This document shows positions 37,479 to 50,316 of a DNA stretch of 64,000 bases, in pieces. Under the pieces are notes generated by a model. The model worked only from the letters and a program-made list of their open reading frames with translations. It searched no databases and was not told the origin of the DNA. Every line of letters starts with the position of its first letter. Position 1 is the stretch's first letter. The position numbers and the translations under genes are program-made. Origin of the DNA: Icerya purchasi (taxonomy: Eukaryota; Arthropoda; Insecta; Hemiptera; Monophlebidae); assembly GCA_039619475.1 (NCBI GenBank), contig CM077115.1, positions 505,507,352-505,571,351 of the forward strand, given 5' to 3'.

Positions 37479-39740
37479 TCTGTAACGTCACCGTATTACT
37501 ACTACCCGTTTCACATCCTGGAATATTTTTTATTAGAGAAACAAGCTCCCCTCACTGTATTTTGAACTGTCCAAATAATCACATTGTTTGACAATTTCAT
37601 CCTATTTATCACCGACTTTATGATCTAATAATATTTTACACGACTGCACTTATGCTATAGAACTAATCTCCTCCCATACCTCAGATAACCCCAAGTGTGA
37701 TAACATCAAGCATATCAACACTGATTTTAAAGCAACCTGACAATCCTCATCATTTTCGTAGTCTGGGGAGAAGATGGAGTGAGAGATAATCAAAAATATT
37801 TATATGCGTTGGGAAGAGTTATAAATTATGGGAGGCCATTAGCCCGCTGGTAAAGATGGTACAGAAAGAAGAGAGACAAAAAGACAAACAAATTTATGTC
37901 CGAAAGGATGGAAGAGCCTCCAACTCCGTTAGGCCTCTTCGAATTATTGGTAAAAATGGTCGTGTGAAAAGGAAATCGGAATAATTTTTGCATAACTGTT
38001 GCATTGGAAAGGGATTAGGTTGAAAGAGCAAGAAATAATACATTCGGAGGATGGAAAGATCAGCAAATTAAAGGAAAATTAGGGAAGATTATTATAAGAA
38101 ATTGTATAGGATGAAAAATAAATCAGCCGCAAAGCAATGTGGGCTAAGGAATAGTTTTGCAGAATAGCGAGGTATGAAACAATAAGTTTAAAGGATAATA
38201 GCGGCAAGCGTTTACATAATACCTTAAATAAGACTTCCAGATGAAAAGGGGAGGTGAGCTAACTGCTGATATTTTCGAAAAGATCTAAGAGCACAACGGC
38301 AAAGACGAATATACAAGAATTTCGGATTGTATCCAGTTTGAAATGATTTTGAGGCACAACCATATAGATAAAGGAGTGTAGTAGTAGAGTTTAAAATGAA
38401 TAATGGATTTATACGAAGAAACGAGTTACGTACAGTATTTCACGAATAGTTTTAAAAAAATGCAGTTTATTTAATAGTAACGACCTTTGCATCGCTATGT
38501 CGCATGCCCGGAAAGGAATATTATTTTTTTCCAAAATTTCGAGCTTTCGGTGAATAATTTTGAAGTCGGGGACACTCGAATGCTTCAACTGAAGTAATAT
38601 GCGGGAATGAGTTTATTGTTAACCTTATTCAAAATTTTTTTACTATAATAGTAGCGCCAAGAAGGGCGAGAAAAGGGCATTTTTCTCATGTTTTTGAACT
38701 TTTCGCCAACTTTGACATTAATCGAGTGAAACATGGTTCCGTTACCGACATATATTACATTCCCGGAAGAGAAAAAATAATTTCAAAATTTTAAAACTTT
38801 CGACACCTTGAAAGTCTAAATATTAAGCTCGGCTATGCTATTATATTGTTTTTCCTTTCACGGAAATGGTCGCTCGCAGGGTATAAAAAGACGAGATTAC
38901 AATGCGGTAGCGGGGGCTGAAATAAAATATAATGCGGACAGTTGAGAAATAAAGCAAGGTCCTTATCGTTCTAGACTGCCGCCCCAAGTTGTTTTCCATT
39001 CCGGGTGGTTCTGTCTCGTCACGTTTTAAGTCAACGGGCTTTTTTATACTGTCACATATCTGGCTTTAATGTGTAAGGACAACGCTATAGGAGCGGTGTC
39101 CGACCGAAACGAAATTTTCAGCCGAAGCCGAAACCGAAACTCGATAATTGTCTCAGGTACAATTTACACTTTAAGCCTTTTTAAAAATAAAATTCAAATA
39201 CGCTTATTATATAATAATAATATATTTTTTTTTAAAAAATAAAAATTTACCCAATTAATAATGATAATTAAACTGTCTAATATTGTAATTCAAAAACAAC
39301 GGTCATTTTTACTTATTGCCTGTTATTGTTATCAAAGTAGATCAGTTTCTATGAAATGAACATCAAATAGCAAACATATGTTTGATTTTTCTGTTGAAAG
39401 AAATTTTTGAAATTTAAACGAATGGTAAAATATGAAAGATATAATAAATTGCGCGAGTTACATCGTTCAGAGGAGAAACTAGTTTGTTTAAATATATCTG
39501 TCACTAATTAAGGTGGTCCTAATATTAAATACATTGTATAATGAATTGATGGGCGACCTCTCTGGTTCAATTCTTTTCGCCATGCCACTGCAGCGGCCAG
39601 GAAGACGGATTTTCTCTCGTGTAAAACCGCATAAACCGGTTGTTCGATTGTTCGCTATTTTTTAATTCGAAATCGATTAGATGCGTTTTCGACGAATGTA
39701 TTAAGACGGTTCTGTTTTGTTTTTTTTTGTTTCATTACAG
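37479..39740. other. Unannotated DNA, intronic 5' of the integrin exon
   Basis: No coding sequence recognised. The purine-rich stretch 37760-38420 is odd in composition but encodes nothing I can identify. The last 30 bases form the T-rich tract of the splice acceptor at 39740. Confidence 0.4.
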
Positions 39741-39862
39741 GTTGATAATAGGCGCTCCGGAAGCTGTGATACCGGTCGATGGTGTGGACAAAAGAGGTGG
39801 AGCCGTGTATCGGTGCAATCCGCAAGTGGATGACGAATGTGACGTGATGATCTACTCGAAAG
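39741..39862 (+). CDS. Integrin alpha-subunit exon (beta-propeller segment)
   Basis: This internal exon encodes part of the N-terminal beta-propeller of an integrin alpha subunit, a cell-surface adhesion receptor chain that pairs with a beta subunit. Visible residues are LIIGAPEAVIPVDGVDKRGG, then AVYRC, then a second Cys eight residues on (DDEC), then VMIYSK. The GAP loop, the RGGAVYRC strand and the Cys pair match the first propeller blades of insect alpha-PS-type integrins. It is bounded by a T-rich tract ending TTCATTACAG and by the donor AAAG/GTAAGT. The exon is 122 bases: one base, 40 codons, one base, so the introns are phase 2 upstream and phase 1 downstream. No stop interrupts it. 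RGGAVYRC resembles the alpha-PS2/RGD-binding group, but paralogue assignment is uncertain. Neither neighbouring exon was found in the window. Confidence 0.85.
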
Positions 39863-40075
39863 GTAAGTTAAAGTGTAATACAAGTCGCGCATGCTGTTTT
39901 CAACATTTTGCCAATTTAATTGCTCCTAAATAACCGGGCGCGTTTGGCTACGTCTCTGATCTGCTTCGATCGATTTTATAGCCCTCCACTCCTATCTGCT
40001 TGGTGTAACGCATTATCAGATGTTTCCCGTTTAATAGGTCCTACCGACATAATAGTAATAACGTATTACTATTAC

Positions 40076-40111
<36 letters not shown>

Positions 40112-41284
40112 GATGGTAGAAAGTATTGGAAAATAAATTAAAATCGAATAATGTCCTACACTGGGTAACAGTGTTTGCGATGAATTATCGTTTGATTAAA
40201 AATATGCCACGCGATGTTATCGTGATGATTTTTATAAATTACTTATTATTTTTAATATTATTTTCATTATTATTAGGGTGTTTTGCAATATAGTATTCTT
40301 CAAGGAACAACGCTAATTCTAAAAGTTACGGATGATCCGTGCTGTGTTGTGGTTGAACGGTGTATTTTTATGAACGACAATGATTTAGCAGATTAAAAAT
40401 ATTGAACTGCCTTAAAATTCACATAAAGCTTGTATGCAGTAACCTAAGGGATTATTTGGCCTTTCTTTATAACGATAAGCTTTCATTGTGTTTGACAGAA
40501 TACCATCCGATGTTGATAAGACGCCGCGAACAATTAATTTACAGTTTCGAATGCCGAAAAGAAAGGTAAAAAAATATAGTGGAACGAATTGTACTGTAGA
40601 GTAAGAAAATTAATTATGTGTTTTTCTTCTTCTGCGTTTATAATATAGTTTCAAGATGGCATGGATCTGTTTAAAAGAACTTTATACCTAAACCCTAAAC
40701 TACTGAATGTGATATAAGGGTATTCTTTCGGTTACGTCCATGCGGTGTAGAAAATCGTAACATCTATTATTCAAAAATTGCAATTCTGTAAAATAATGTT
40801 TATACGAATTATTTCAAAAAAACATGAAAAATAAAAGAAACGGAAAATAATAGCAGCATAAAATTAGTAAAAAGAATAAAATTTTGCTCTTTATAAAAGA
40901 GAACCGATTTCGATATTTGCACTAAAAATTTAAATAGAAACACACTAAAAAGGTGAAAAATAATTGCTCCATAAAAGGTTAATCTATTTTGCAGTAAAAC
41001 CCGTTAGATAGAAGGGGATATTGTAATTATTTTTAAACAACATTAATACTTTAATTAGGAGTCTCGGTACAAGAAACTCAAGTTTTGACAAATTAAATAT
41101 CCGCAATGTCTTCAATTATTGCCGAATGGTTACGTTGTCGGAGCCCCCCCCCAAAAAAATAAAAATAAAAATGACTAAAAGAAAAAAGAGTGATTGCGTA
41201 GTTACACTTAATATGGGGTTTCAGTTCACTGCAATAACGAGACTTTTAAAATATTAATGTTGTTTAAGAATAATCGTGATATCG
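39863..41284. other. Intronic DNA 3' of the integrin exon
   Basis: It begins with the splice donor. It holds a TTA microsatellite (about 40064-40110) and AT-rich unique DNA with C9-A7 near 41145. No next exon of the integrin was recognised. Confidence 0.45.
40064..40110. repeat. (TTA)n microsatellite
   Basis: About fifteen ATT/ACT units, pure in the right two thirds. Confidence 0.93.
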
Positions 41285-41801
41285 CTCCTTTAAAATGTCA
41301 TGCCGGGGAACGAGCGTGTGAATTTGGCCGCTAAGGCAGCAACATATAGCCCAATGCCCGAAGGCGCTCCTCTCCTTCAGCTGGGGCCACCCTTTTTTCA
41401 ACAGCATAAAGCAGAAACATGGGAAACTATGTGGTCGGCTTACACATCATGGCTGCGATCCATCAAGGTGAGCACTAAGCCTTGGTGGCCACCGATATCC
41501 ATGTCCCGCGGAGAGTTTGCAGCATTCACTAGACTCCGCATAGGGCACATAGCAATATCCCGCAACTATTTGCCGGAAGAAACATCTCCTCCCTCTGCGT
41601 ATCTCATATGCAATTCCCCGATTTCACCAACTGCTGAACACCATCTGGAACATTGCCTGCCTGCAGGCATCTCCAACTGACCGTCGGTTGCGTTGTCAAA
41701 CGAACCAACATAGGTCCAGGATATGCTACACTATACATTTTTTCTTTTTCGACGGTATATTTTCTCATATTCACTTTTTAAACTGCTGCCGTAAGCGGGG
41801 A
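41285..41801 (+). pseudogene. RNase H-bearing LINE C-terminal fragment (second family)
   Basis: A 126-codon frame (41300-41680) starts inside the end of an RNase H domain (MPGNERVNLAAKAATY; consensus GN--AD-AAK-A). It continues into the linker typical of this LINE group (MSRGEFAAFTRLRIGHIAIS) and a degraded zinc-finger-like tail (LICNSPISPTAEHHLEHC). After the stop, a decayed NIFSHIHFLNCC segment fits the last residues of such an ORF. The N-terminal nine tenths of the polyprotein is gone. Its 3' side is cut by the poly(T) of a minus-strand LINE, which probably inserted here. Confidence 0.8.
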
Positions 41802-42600
41802 TTTTTTTTCTTTTTTTTTTTTTTTAAATTCATCTATTATACAATACAATTTTACAATGTTATCAGTGTTCCGCGGGTCATCACAATTATATTAAGTACG
41901 CGACTTAACGTTAATACCTAATTATTTAGATGTAGTTCTCTTTGTTTTTCATTATTTCATTTACATATTCCATCGTTGTTTTTGTGTTTTTCCGGTTGGT
42001 AAACCATTTCTCATTGATTTCTTCTATTTTATGTTTTATGCTGATTTAACTAAAGTTTGGACAGCTTAAAAAGGTATGATCCGGCGTATCTATTATGTCT
42101 TTTTTACAATTTTTCTGTTATTTTATATTTCTTGAGGTATTCTCCGAAATTTCCATGTCCTATTAAAAATTGAGCGAGATGGTTTTAGTGTTTTATTTTT
42201 AAATCTTTCTTCTATATTTGGAATTAGTTTAAAGGTTCTTCTTCCTGTTTTTTCAGCATTATACTCCTCTTACTAAAGGTTGTTGTATTTAATTTTTATT
42301 TCTTTTATGTTTTCTTTTTTTTGTTTTTCACTAATGCTTGATGATTTTGTTGCTTTAATTTCATCACTTTTTTGTATCTGTGTAAGTCAACAGGCAGTAT
42401 TCCGGCAATTGCATTGGTTGCAGTGTAACTGTTCTATATGCAGATATCATTCTCAATAACATTTTCCGTTGCTCTTTTCTAATATTTTTTTTTATCTTCT
42501 TTTTTCATTTTGGGGTAGTAGATTGTGCTGCCATATTATGGAATGCTACACTATATTAGAGCGGCTAACCTGTTAAAATACCTCTAATCTTGCACTGATC
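41802..42600 (-). pseudogene. R1-like LINE 3' part with A-tail (minus strand)
   Basis: On the minus strand, a SAYRTV block (about 42435-42450) is followed after a frame change by AIAGILPVDL, the AYRT-S--A--V-AG--P--L signature found after the RT of R1-type LINEs. Next come LAQFLIGHGNFGEYLKKY (consensus TQ-LTGHG-F--YL) and CKKDIIDTPDHTFLSCPNF, the terminal Cys/His motif (complement near 42052-42108). A short 3' untranslated part ends in an A-tail, seen as a T-run at about 41802-41826. Multiple frameshifts and stops make it dead. Its tail abuts the + strand LINE fragment at 41285-41801. Confidence 0.8.
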
Positions 42601-42643
42601 CATGTGCTGTAATAATCTCGGCAATTACACAGAACACATGGAC

Positions 42644-42671
42644 CACATATACATATATATATATATATATA
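42644..42671. repeat. (TA)n microsatellite
   Basis: Short TA/CATA tract next to the 5' break of the R1-like fragment. Confidence 0.9.
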
Positions 42672-45600
42672 GAAAATAAAAAAAGGTATTTTCTTATCGC
42701 GAGTAATTATTTTTTACTTTTTAGTGCATTTTTTTAAAATTCTTAACAGTAAATCTGCATGTATCGGTATTTTTTTTTAACAATTTTATTTTACAATTTT
42801 TAGTGCTCTTTCGAATGCGGATAAACTAAAATGATACTATCAGTAAAAGGAAAGCTATTGGTTAAAGGATGTTCAAATTACATCAGTGATAAGCTTGTAA
42901 ATACATTTGTGTATAATGTTGCTAGTGGGTTAAATCACGTGGCTCTTTTAATTTGAAAATTTCGGATTTATTTTCTGCGTATTTTAATGGAAGTTTATCA
43001 ATTAATTACTGCCGTTTGACTATATATTTTTCGAACGTCTATTTTAATGTGTACTCGCCGGTATACTTATCGCGCTACTTCCATCACTTACATTTTCGGA
43101 TAAACAAAAGCGACATTATCGGAGTCGGTCCAGATGGTCAAAAACCGAGCGCAGTAACGAGATTTTCGCCAGTCATTGTTAATTAGGGAAATTTCGATGA
43201 TTTTTTTTTATTCGAATCCATATTTATCCGCGCGATGATGTAATTAACATTTGTCGTCCGGCTATAATAAAATTTCGTTTTCTTTCAAATGTACATTTCC
43301 AATGTTAAATAACATCGATAGCATCAGTCGTATAACTAAACATTAAATAAAGACACTCTTTTTTAAATCAATGACGCGCTCAACGATACTTATCGGTTTT
43401 AGTTATACTTTCGAATAAACAAAGGGGATTATCGAAGTCGGTCTCTAATTAAATACGAGCGTAAATTAGAAAAAAATAAACAACCTTACTTTTTTCTTCA
43501 AGTCTTTCGAAATGAATATAATACATATTCTTCCGATAGTGTTACTTCACCGAGCTGAAAGGTATAATAGAACGAATTGCGTTAGGGGAAATACATAACG
43601 AAAGCGAGAACTTAGTACATTTTAGAACGAAGTGAAAATAAGATTAAATAAATTCCTGGAGGAGTTAAATTTTTTCGGAAAATATTTCTCGGAGAAGTTT
43701 ATGGATCATATAGGACGGAGAAAAGTTTACTAAAGGAACTCGATGATAGGAGTTTTAATTCGATATGGAAAAAGTAAATATACATTACAAAGAAATACTG
43801 AAACGTGGCGGCAGCGTTTTCCTTCGATATTTTCGATTTTTTATTTTTTTTCCCCTGAAATTATCAAATTATTTAAACTTTTTTGCCGATAAAGATGTTG
43901 TTTGAAAATTTGGCGATTCAAAAAGTTTAACAAGACAGCGAAGTTGTTTCTTTTCCCACATCGATCTATAAAAAAAGGTTATGTTAGTACACAGTAGCCG
44001 AATCGCTTCCGTTTGAATATTAAAAAGAAGAAGAAGAAGAAGAAAAAAAAGGCTGGAACCATTTCGATCGTCGTGGTACATCCTGTGCATCTATATAGAA
44101 TCCAGACCGGACCATACATTAATCCTGTCTTCATGCCGCTCTAAAAATTATTTAGAGGCGTTCGACAGAAATGAGCGAGACGACAATTCACAAAAATGGA
44201 ATAATCCGTTTTAGCGAAATAATTAGAACCGATACTCCCTGCTTTATAGTGTTTTAAAAAGCTACGTCGTAAGGATAAAAAGTAGAATAGATTTTTTGTT
44301 TTTGATTTTGATTTTTTTCCCGTTAGCGTTGTCGAGATTATCTTATATCCATTTCTTTTATTCCTTCCGTCAGTTTTTGGCAAAGGAGATTCACTACTTG
44401 GGTGTTCGACGATAAGTGAGTTTTTAGGATGCAAAAAACTAACGCATAGTAACCTACATAGGTGTTGTAATCTTTTTGGATTTTCATTTTGTACTGAGGT
44501 CCGGAAACCAATGAGGACGACGACAATTGTTCTGTGCATATTGCTGAATCAATGACTGATGGCTGCTCTATAGGTTGAAGCGGATTTCACTGAGCAGATG
44601 TGAGAGATGGAAATGGATGAGAACCGACGGCAGAATTTCTGACAAGAAATAAACATGAAAACGATTATTACTAGGCCGTCCGGTTCGTTGCGCTGTTTGC
44701 AGCAAAAGCTAATTTAGCCGAATGCAGTTCGGTTCCGAGTTGGGTTATTAATGTTATTGCAGAGCCACCGCACACGCGGCTAAACGATCGCCACGGCCGA
44801 AATTGATTATTTTTGCTGTTCTTCGTAATATTGTTCGATTTTTCCTTTTTTAATTACCGTTTTTGGCCGTTACTGATTTCCGACCAATCTGCGGCCTCGC
44901 CCAAAAAACAAACCGGATTATACGCTTGTTACCTTTCTTGCTCCTGATTAATGTTCCTTTTACGTATTTTTCGTACGCGACTAGGGCCATCGTTGCCCGC
45001 TGAAAAAAGTTTAATCACCCCGAAAATTTCCGCGTGCCTCTCTAATGGCCGCCCGATGATTCCACGCTTAATAAAAACATCCCGAGGAATTGTGTGTAAC
45101 ATTTGCGCGTAAAATCGAGACAGAATTACCTGGCCCAGCGAGGTAGTGCGATATTAGCAGAGAAATACTAGTTCCGGTTGACTCTGTCTAGTAACATAAA
45201 CTTTAAAAAATACGAAAAATCCAAAATCACTGCCTTAGAACAGCGCTTCGAGGGACATAACGATCGAAAAGACAGATAAACCTTCTTTCATTCTAGAAAC
45301 ATTAACCCCTGGTTTCTATGAAATTCTAAACAAATGATTAGCAATACTGACGCGATTAAGATTATCAAACGCTGAGGCACAGAGACGAAAAAAGTATAAG
45401 CCCCCCCCCCCCCGTACTGAGAAAATTGTACTGTTATTGCGTAGATAATATATGCCCAACAATTCGGCGTTCTATAAAAAAAGCGAACGTGTCTGTCCTA
45501 TATTTAACAAAAAAAAACAAAAAAAACGTGAATTACAGCGAATCCGAAATTCGTGATTAATGTTTTCGGCATTTTATGAAGTAACAACGTACGACTGCGT

Positions 45601-47659
45601 ATTGTTCGTTTTTATTTGCTTCTTTACATTTGTATAAACCCCTTAGGTATTAACAAAAAAATATATCCACATAAAACTGTTCTCTATTTCAGTATAAATC
45701 ACAGTTATGTATAATTCTGTTATCGTATTATTTTGTAAATAGCAATTAAAAAATGATCGATTCGTATTATGTGTTCGATAGGTTCTTTTTTTTCCAAATA
45801 TCTTCCTAGATCCATTTGAAACAGTCATTATTCACGTTGGTTCACTATTAAATATCTAATTTTATGTGACTCAATCGACAGCGCTATGGGTTACATCATT
45901 AGCTAATCTCGTGTTTTAAAGAGTTTCGTCGCAGCTTCGAGGAGTATGTGAGTTTTCAAAAACTTTTATGTATACATTGGCAACAAATGTCAGATCTGCC
46001 TGGAGTAAATCTTTTTGTTTTTCTCCCATGTAGTAACGTGAATTTTTTTAGTTATCTTAACCAGCGAGATCGGCTAGTAATTTTGCACTTTACGAGTAGG
46101 TTAGATTATACAATTTGATTAAAAATTAGTAGCTTTTATTAAATGAATTTTCGCTATTTTTTTCTAATTTTAACGAGTAGATTTTCCAAAAAACCACTAA
46201 ATTGAAATATTAATATTTCTTGTTTTCGATCGAATGCACGCGAGGTTTCTCAAATAAAAGCGATCAGAACGGAAACTATATTAAAGGTTTTTCGGAAAGG
46301 TCTTGAGAATTTTTAACAGTAATCAGGCAGCGCTAGGAGTTGTTGCGGCGGAGGCTGTCTCTTGGAAAAAAGATCAACTCGTGTGAGTTAGCAACGTGAT
46401 CTCCACCGGCCACCGCAGTTATTAACCGATTAATTAAGTCTTCTCGCGGAGTTTGATATCTGCAATTAATATTATCAGCAAGTTTGGATCTTTGTTTTTT
46501 TATACATATTTCGCAGTAATTGGACCTTTACGAAAATTACTTTATTCCCTCATTTTCTGGAGGGTGTGAATTAAGTAATAAACAGCATCGAAAACTTTGT
46601 ACGCATTGGCTTGCACAGACTTACATACTTGCATCGGGTACACTGCCTCAAAAATTTTACCTCAGCCTTGGTTGTTTCATCGTGCGCAATGAAGTCGAAC
46701 GATGATTACAAGTGCCTCTAGTCGTTAACTTTCCTTCTAATGCAAGTACTTCTTTTTTTCAGGAGGTATCGTGTACACGAGTTTATTCTGACGCCCTAAA
46801 TAGTTGATTAGTAAATCTTTAGCTAAGTATTTCGTCTTTATCAGTGAGACTTATAATAAGGAAATCAATTTAACCGTTGCAGCTTCATCCGAACATTTCT
46901 GCATTTTTCGATGCGGTACAGAGTCAATTATATGTATGCGAGGGGAGGGTGACACAGAACATTTAAATGTGTTCGAAATGTATTCGTGGCTGGAAAAATA
47001 TTAGGCATTTTTCGAAATGGTATTGAGAGAACGCTTCAGCAGCGGAAGACGAGCTGTCTAATTAAGTTTGTTTTTGGAATTTAAGAAATCGAGGAATTTA
47101 CCGCATATATCCGGAACATGAGATCGAACGATCTTGGATTTTTGTTGGGAGAAAAAACAATCTTCCCTTCGTCCAAAGCTTACGGAGTATGGCAGCGCAA
47201 CGACTAAATACCCCATTGCGTCTAGAACTTTTAATCTAAGTTACACCAACGTACCAAATTACGAGGGGAAATATTTGGAAGAGTCGATGGAACATTTTCT
47301 CTGAGAAACTGGTGATGATTTAACGAAATTTGTCGGTTAGCTGCGTGATTCCCCTCCGTGGTAATTAGACACTGAGGACTATTATCTCGCGGCATTTATG
47401 TATGTATATAGTAATGTCGGATAAGATACCGTTAATAATAAGCTCAAGGTCTCATGTTGAAGAAAATTAATTTAATATAATTTGTTCGACCCTGGCCCTG
47501 CGAGGCTTCATCTCGCACGATTAATCAATACAGATTCCATCACAGATTTCATCTTGATTTAATCTAAAAAGAAAAAGGAAAATTTTTTTCCCTTCAAAAT
47601 GTGATGATAAAAGGGGAAACAAGTGCGTTTTAGTTCCGCTGTTTTTAGTTGTTTTTATT
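42672..47659. other. Unannotated unique DNA
   Basis: No gene found in 5 kb. Contents: a short GAA tract at 44027-44044, a C13 run at 45401-45413, and a CpG-richer unique segment at about 44650-45130. Minus-strand frames at 43869-44539 and + strand frames at 46520-47004 carry no recognisable domain. Confidence 0.4.
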
Positions 47660-47806
47660 TTTTTTTTTTTTAGGGGGTACGTCAATAGTGGACACGAACT
47701 CAGCGAGAGAGGATTCCCCTTTTCTTCATCGGGTGCACGAGTGGGATTCGAACCAGGCCTTGTAACCGAACGAAACACTACCGCCTGAATACCGATAGCT
47801 AGCCGA
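47660..47806 (-). mobile_element. tRNA-derived SINE, copy 3
   Basis: On the minus strand a tRNA-like head (CGGCTAGCTATCGGTATTCA, then GGCGGTAGTG) leads to a perfect B box GGTTCGAATCCC (complement of 47743-47754). The body contains CGCTGAGTTCGTGTCCA and CTATTGACG and ends at an A-tail (T-run 47660-47671). The body motifs link it to the copy at 24.2 kb. It is the longest of the copies, about 135 bases without the tail. Confidence 0.83.
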
Positions 47807-48011
47807 TAAGTTTTAGTTCCGCACGACGCAATATGTTAATTTTCTCTTTATTCAATTATTTTTTGTTCGATTTGTTTGAAAAATAAACTTCTTCGTAATT
47901 CAATATTTCCCGCTAAAAACCTCCTTCTTTTCGTAATTAATCCATTCTGAATTTTTGTTCAGTAAATTTCGGTACGACATCGTAATCGTTCTTTTTTTCT
48001 GATTCGCAAAA
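47807..48011. other. Spacer
   Basis: Unassigned short unique segment. Confidence 0.4.
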
Positions 48012-48117
48012 TTGTTTCACTGTAAAAACATTCTTTTAAATCGATTTAAACCTCGCCCGGCTTGTTTCACTGTAAAAACATTCTTTTAAATCGATTTAAA
48101 CCTCGCCCGGCTTGTTT
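48012..48117. repeat. Exact 50-bp tandem duplication
   Basis: A 50-base unit beginning TTGTTTCACTGTAAAAACA and ending CCTCGCCCGGC is present twice without a mismatch (48012-48061, 48062-48111), followed by six bases of a third start. Each unit contains a TTTAAATCGATTTAAA palindrome. Absence of divergence implies a recent duplication or an assembly artefact. Confidence 0.95.
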
Positions 48118-50132
48118 AACGAAGACACTAGGGGTTAGCCTGTTATTAACGTTCGGCTATCTCTAGGTGTATTTGAAATGAATCTTTGGGGCTGGCGTCT
48201 CACATATCCGCGTTACTATGTACTTTCGGATACAGAATATATACGGGGAGGTAGTACATACTCGCTTCTTTGTTTTTATGGTCTAGTAATTCGGGAAATT
48301 ATAATTAAGAAATGGAAGAATTTTTTGAAAGAAATGAGCGAAAATAAACGGAATTTAAGAGGAAATAATAGAATTATCGAAAATACGGCAGTAAAAAGTG
48401 ATCGTTTAAAACGCATTCGGCGACCGTTGCCAATGTAATTAGAATATGCGCGAGTGATATATAATAGGAGGCGATTTCAGAATTTTTTTGGATGTCCCGA
48501 AATGCTCACGCCGATGATTAACAAAATTGTTTCTTTTTCTGTTTTTTTTTTTTTTTAAATCTCATCATATACTTTAGGCTCGGGGTCAGTTCGGAAACAG
48601 ACCAGCCGTATTAATTTTCGTTCTCCGTTGGGAGTTTTCGATATGTCTTACATTCCGCATACGTAACATTAAGAAGAAGTTCGATTTTAATTGTTATCAG
48701 CGAAAGATTTTATCGATCGATAAGTTTTTGCTAAATGTAGTCGCATTCTGCGGACCAGCAAACTAGCTTGTCAAAATGTAATTCTTCGCAGATTTAAATT
48801 TTGAACTTCTTTCGAAGAGGGAATTGGGACATGATTTAAGTTGTCGGCATCAACGGATATGACCGAATCTGCCAGCAGTTACCCCGGGAATGATGGAGCA
48901 CTGGCCGGTGCCCAGTTGAAAAACATTCGTACCGAAAATGAAGCTGGAAGCGTTTAAGAAAAAGAGCCGGCCCGGAAAAGTTTCCAGCGCTGAAAAGTCA
49001 TCCTTCAGACTGGACGCTATTCCGGTTTTTAATGTATTCTTTGAGTTGCGTTGATCTCTGTGACAAACCGGTAAATAACTCACTGAAAAGAATGCGTACA
49101 ATTTGTCAAAGCAATTGCGAAACAATTCGATTGTCCTGCTGCTCAGTCAACGCCGAACATGGTATCTTGTTTTCCGGTTGCATTTTATTTTCCACCACCG
49201 CTCGTTCCGCCAAAGCGGCATTTAGCAACCGGTACCGCGGTATACTTAAACGGAATTTAGTGGCCGATCGCCACGATTGTTCGGTACACCCGGTTTTTAT
49301 GCATAGTCTGCCTTGCTCTCGCCGAGAACAATATTAACCTGAAACACGTTTTTAGACTGGCGGTTAATTTCCCCGATTCCTGTCATGCCTGAAACACTAT
49401 ACTAACTTTCGGGTCGCAATGGTCTGCAATTATCATTTTTTGTACCATCCTAAAAAGGGCAGTTTCACGCTTCTCCGCTATTAGTATCTTTGATTTTTTT
49501 ATTTGTTTGTTTGTTGTTTTTTTTTCTTTTGTGTACATCTGCGATGAATTGAATAGTATTAAGTATTATTCTGCATCAGCGATTTTACTTAGTTTGTAAC
49601 TTTTCAGTGTTAGATTTAAATGTACAGCGTCGAACTGTGCAAGCATATAACCTAAAAAAGGTCAAGAGGAGGTCAAGACCCTTGTATATAGTAAACATAT
49701 GCATATATATATATATATATATATTTTTTTTTTTTTATATTAAATAAATCGCCCCCCTTAAAGGAGAGTGATCTAAGCTATTGAAATCTTAAGTATCTAC
49801 TTAAATAATCAATAAGTAAACGTATACGGATAGGACGAAGCGAAAAAATGCGGGGAAACCTTGTTTGGAATATGATTAAAAAGTGTTTATTAAAGATGAG
49901 TCCTCTGTCAAGTGGGACACTGAAGCATTTGAGATCCTTCCTGAAATTAATATAATTAATACAAATGCGAAATAGTATTCGGACGTCTTAAATAAAACGG
50001 TTTCGGTTTGATCGGATTTAATTTTAATTTCGCCATTTGTTAAAAAAACGTTCAATCTTATCGCAGCTATCAATAATAGTCTAAAATTGCATTACCCGTC
50101 ACTTTCCGAATGACTTATAACTTGGAACAGGT
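48118..50132. other. Unannotated unique DNA with a TA tract
   Basis: No gene recognised. The 48.78-49.40 kb part is less AT-rich with overlapping frames on both strands that match nothing I know. A TA microsatellite with a T-run lies at about 49693-49737. Confidence 0.4.
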
Positions 50133-50258
50133 CGAAGCCGGTATAATATCATGTTCGGCGGAGCCATATTTTAGTCTGATAAATTTTAATATCAGACATT
50201 TCCGAATTTTATCAGACTAAAATATGGCTCCGCCGAACATGATCTTATACCGGCTTCG
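50133..50258. repeat. Hairpin 1: near-perfect 51-bp inverted repeat with 24-nt loop
   Basis: The arms at 50133-50183 and 50208-50258 are reverse complements over 51 bases with one mismatch. The loop at 50184-50207 is 24 nt. The same loop sequence, reverse-complemented with one difference, is the loop of the second hairpin at 50317-50742. Confidence 0.97.
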
Positions 50259-50316
50259 CTTAAAACTTTATTTAAGTAAATTATACTGAAACCGTGAGAG
50301 GTACGAAATTAAATTC

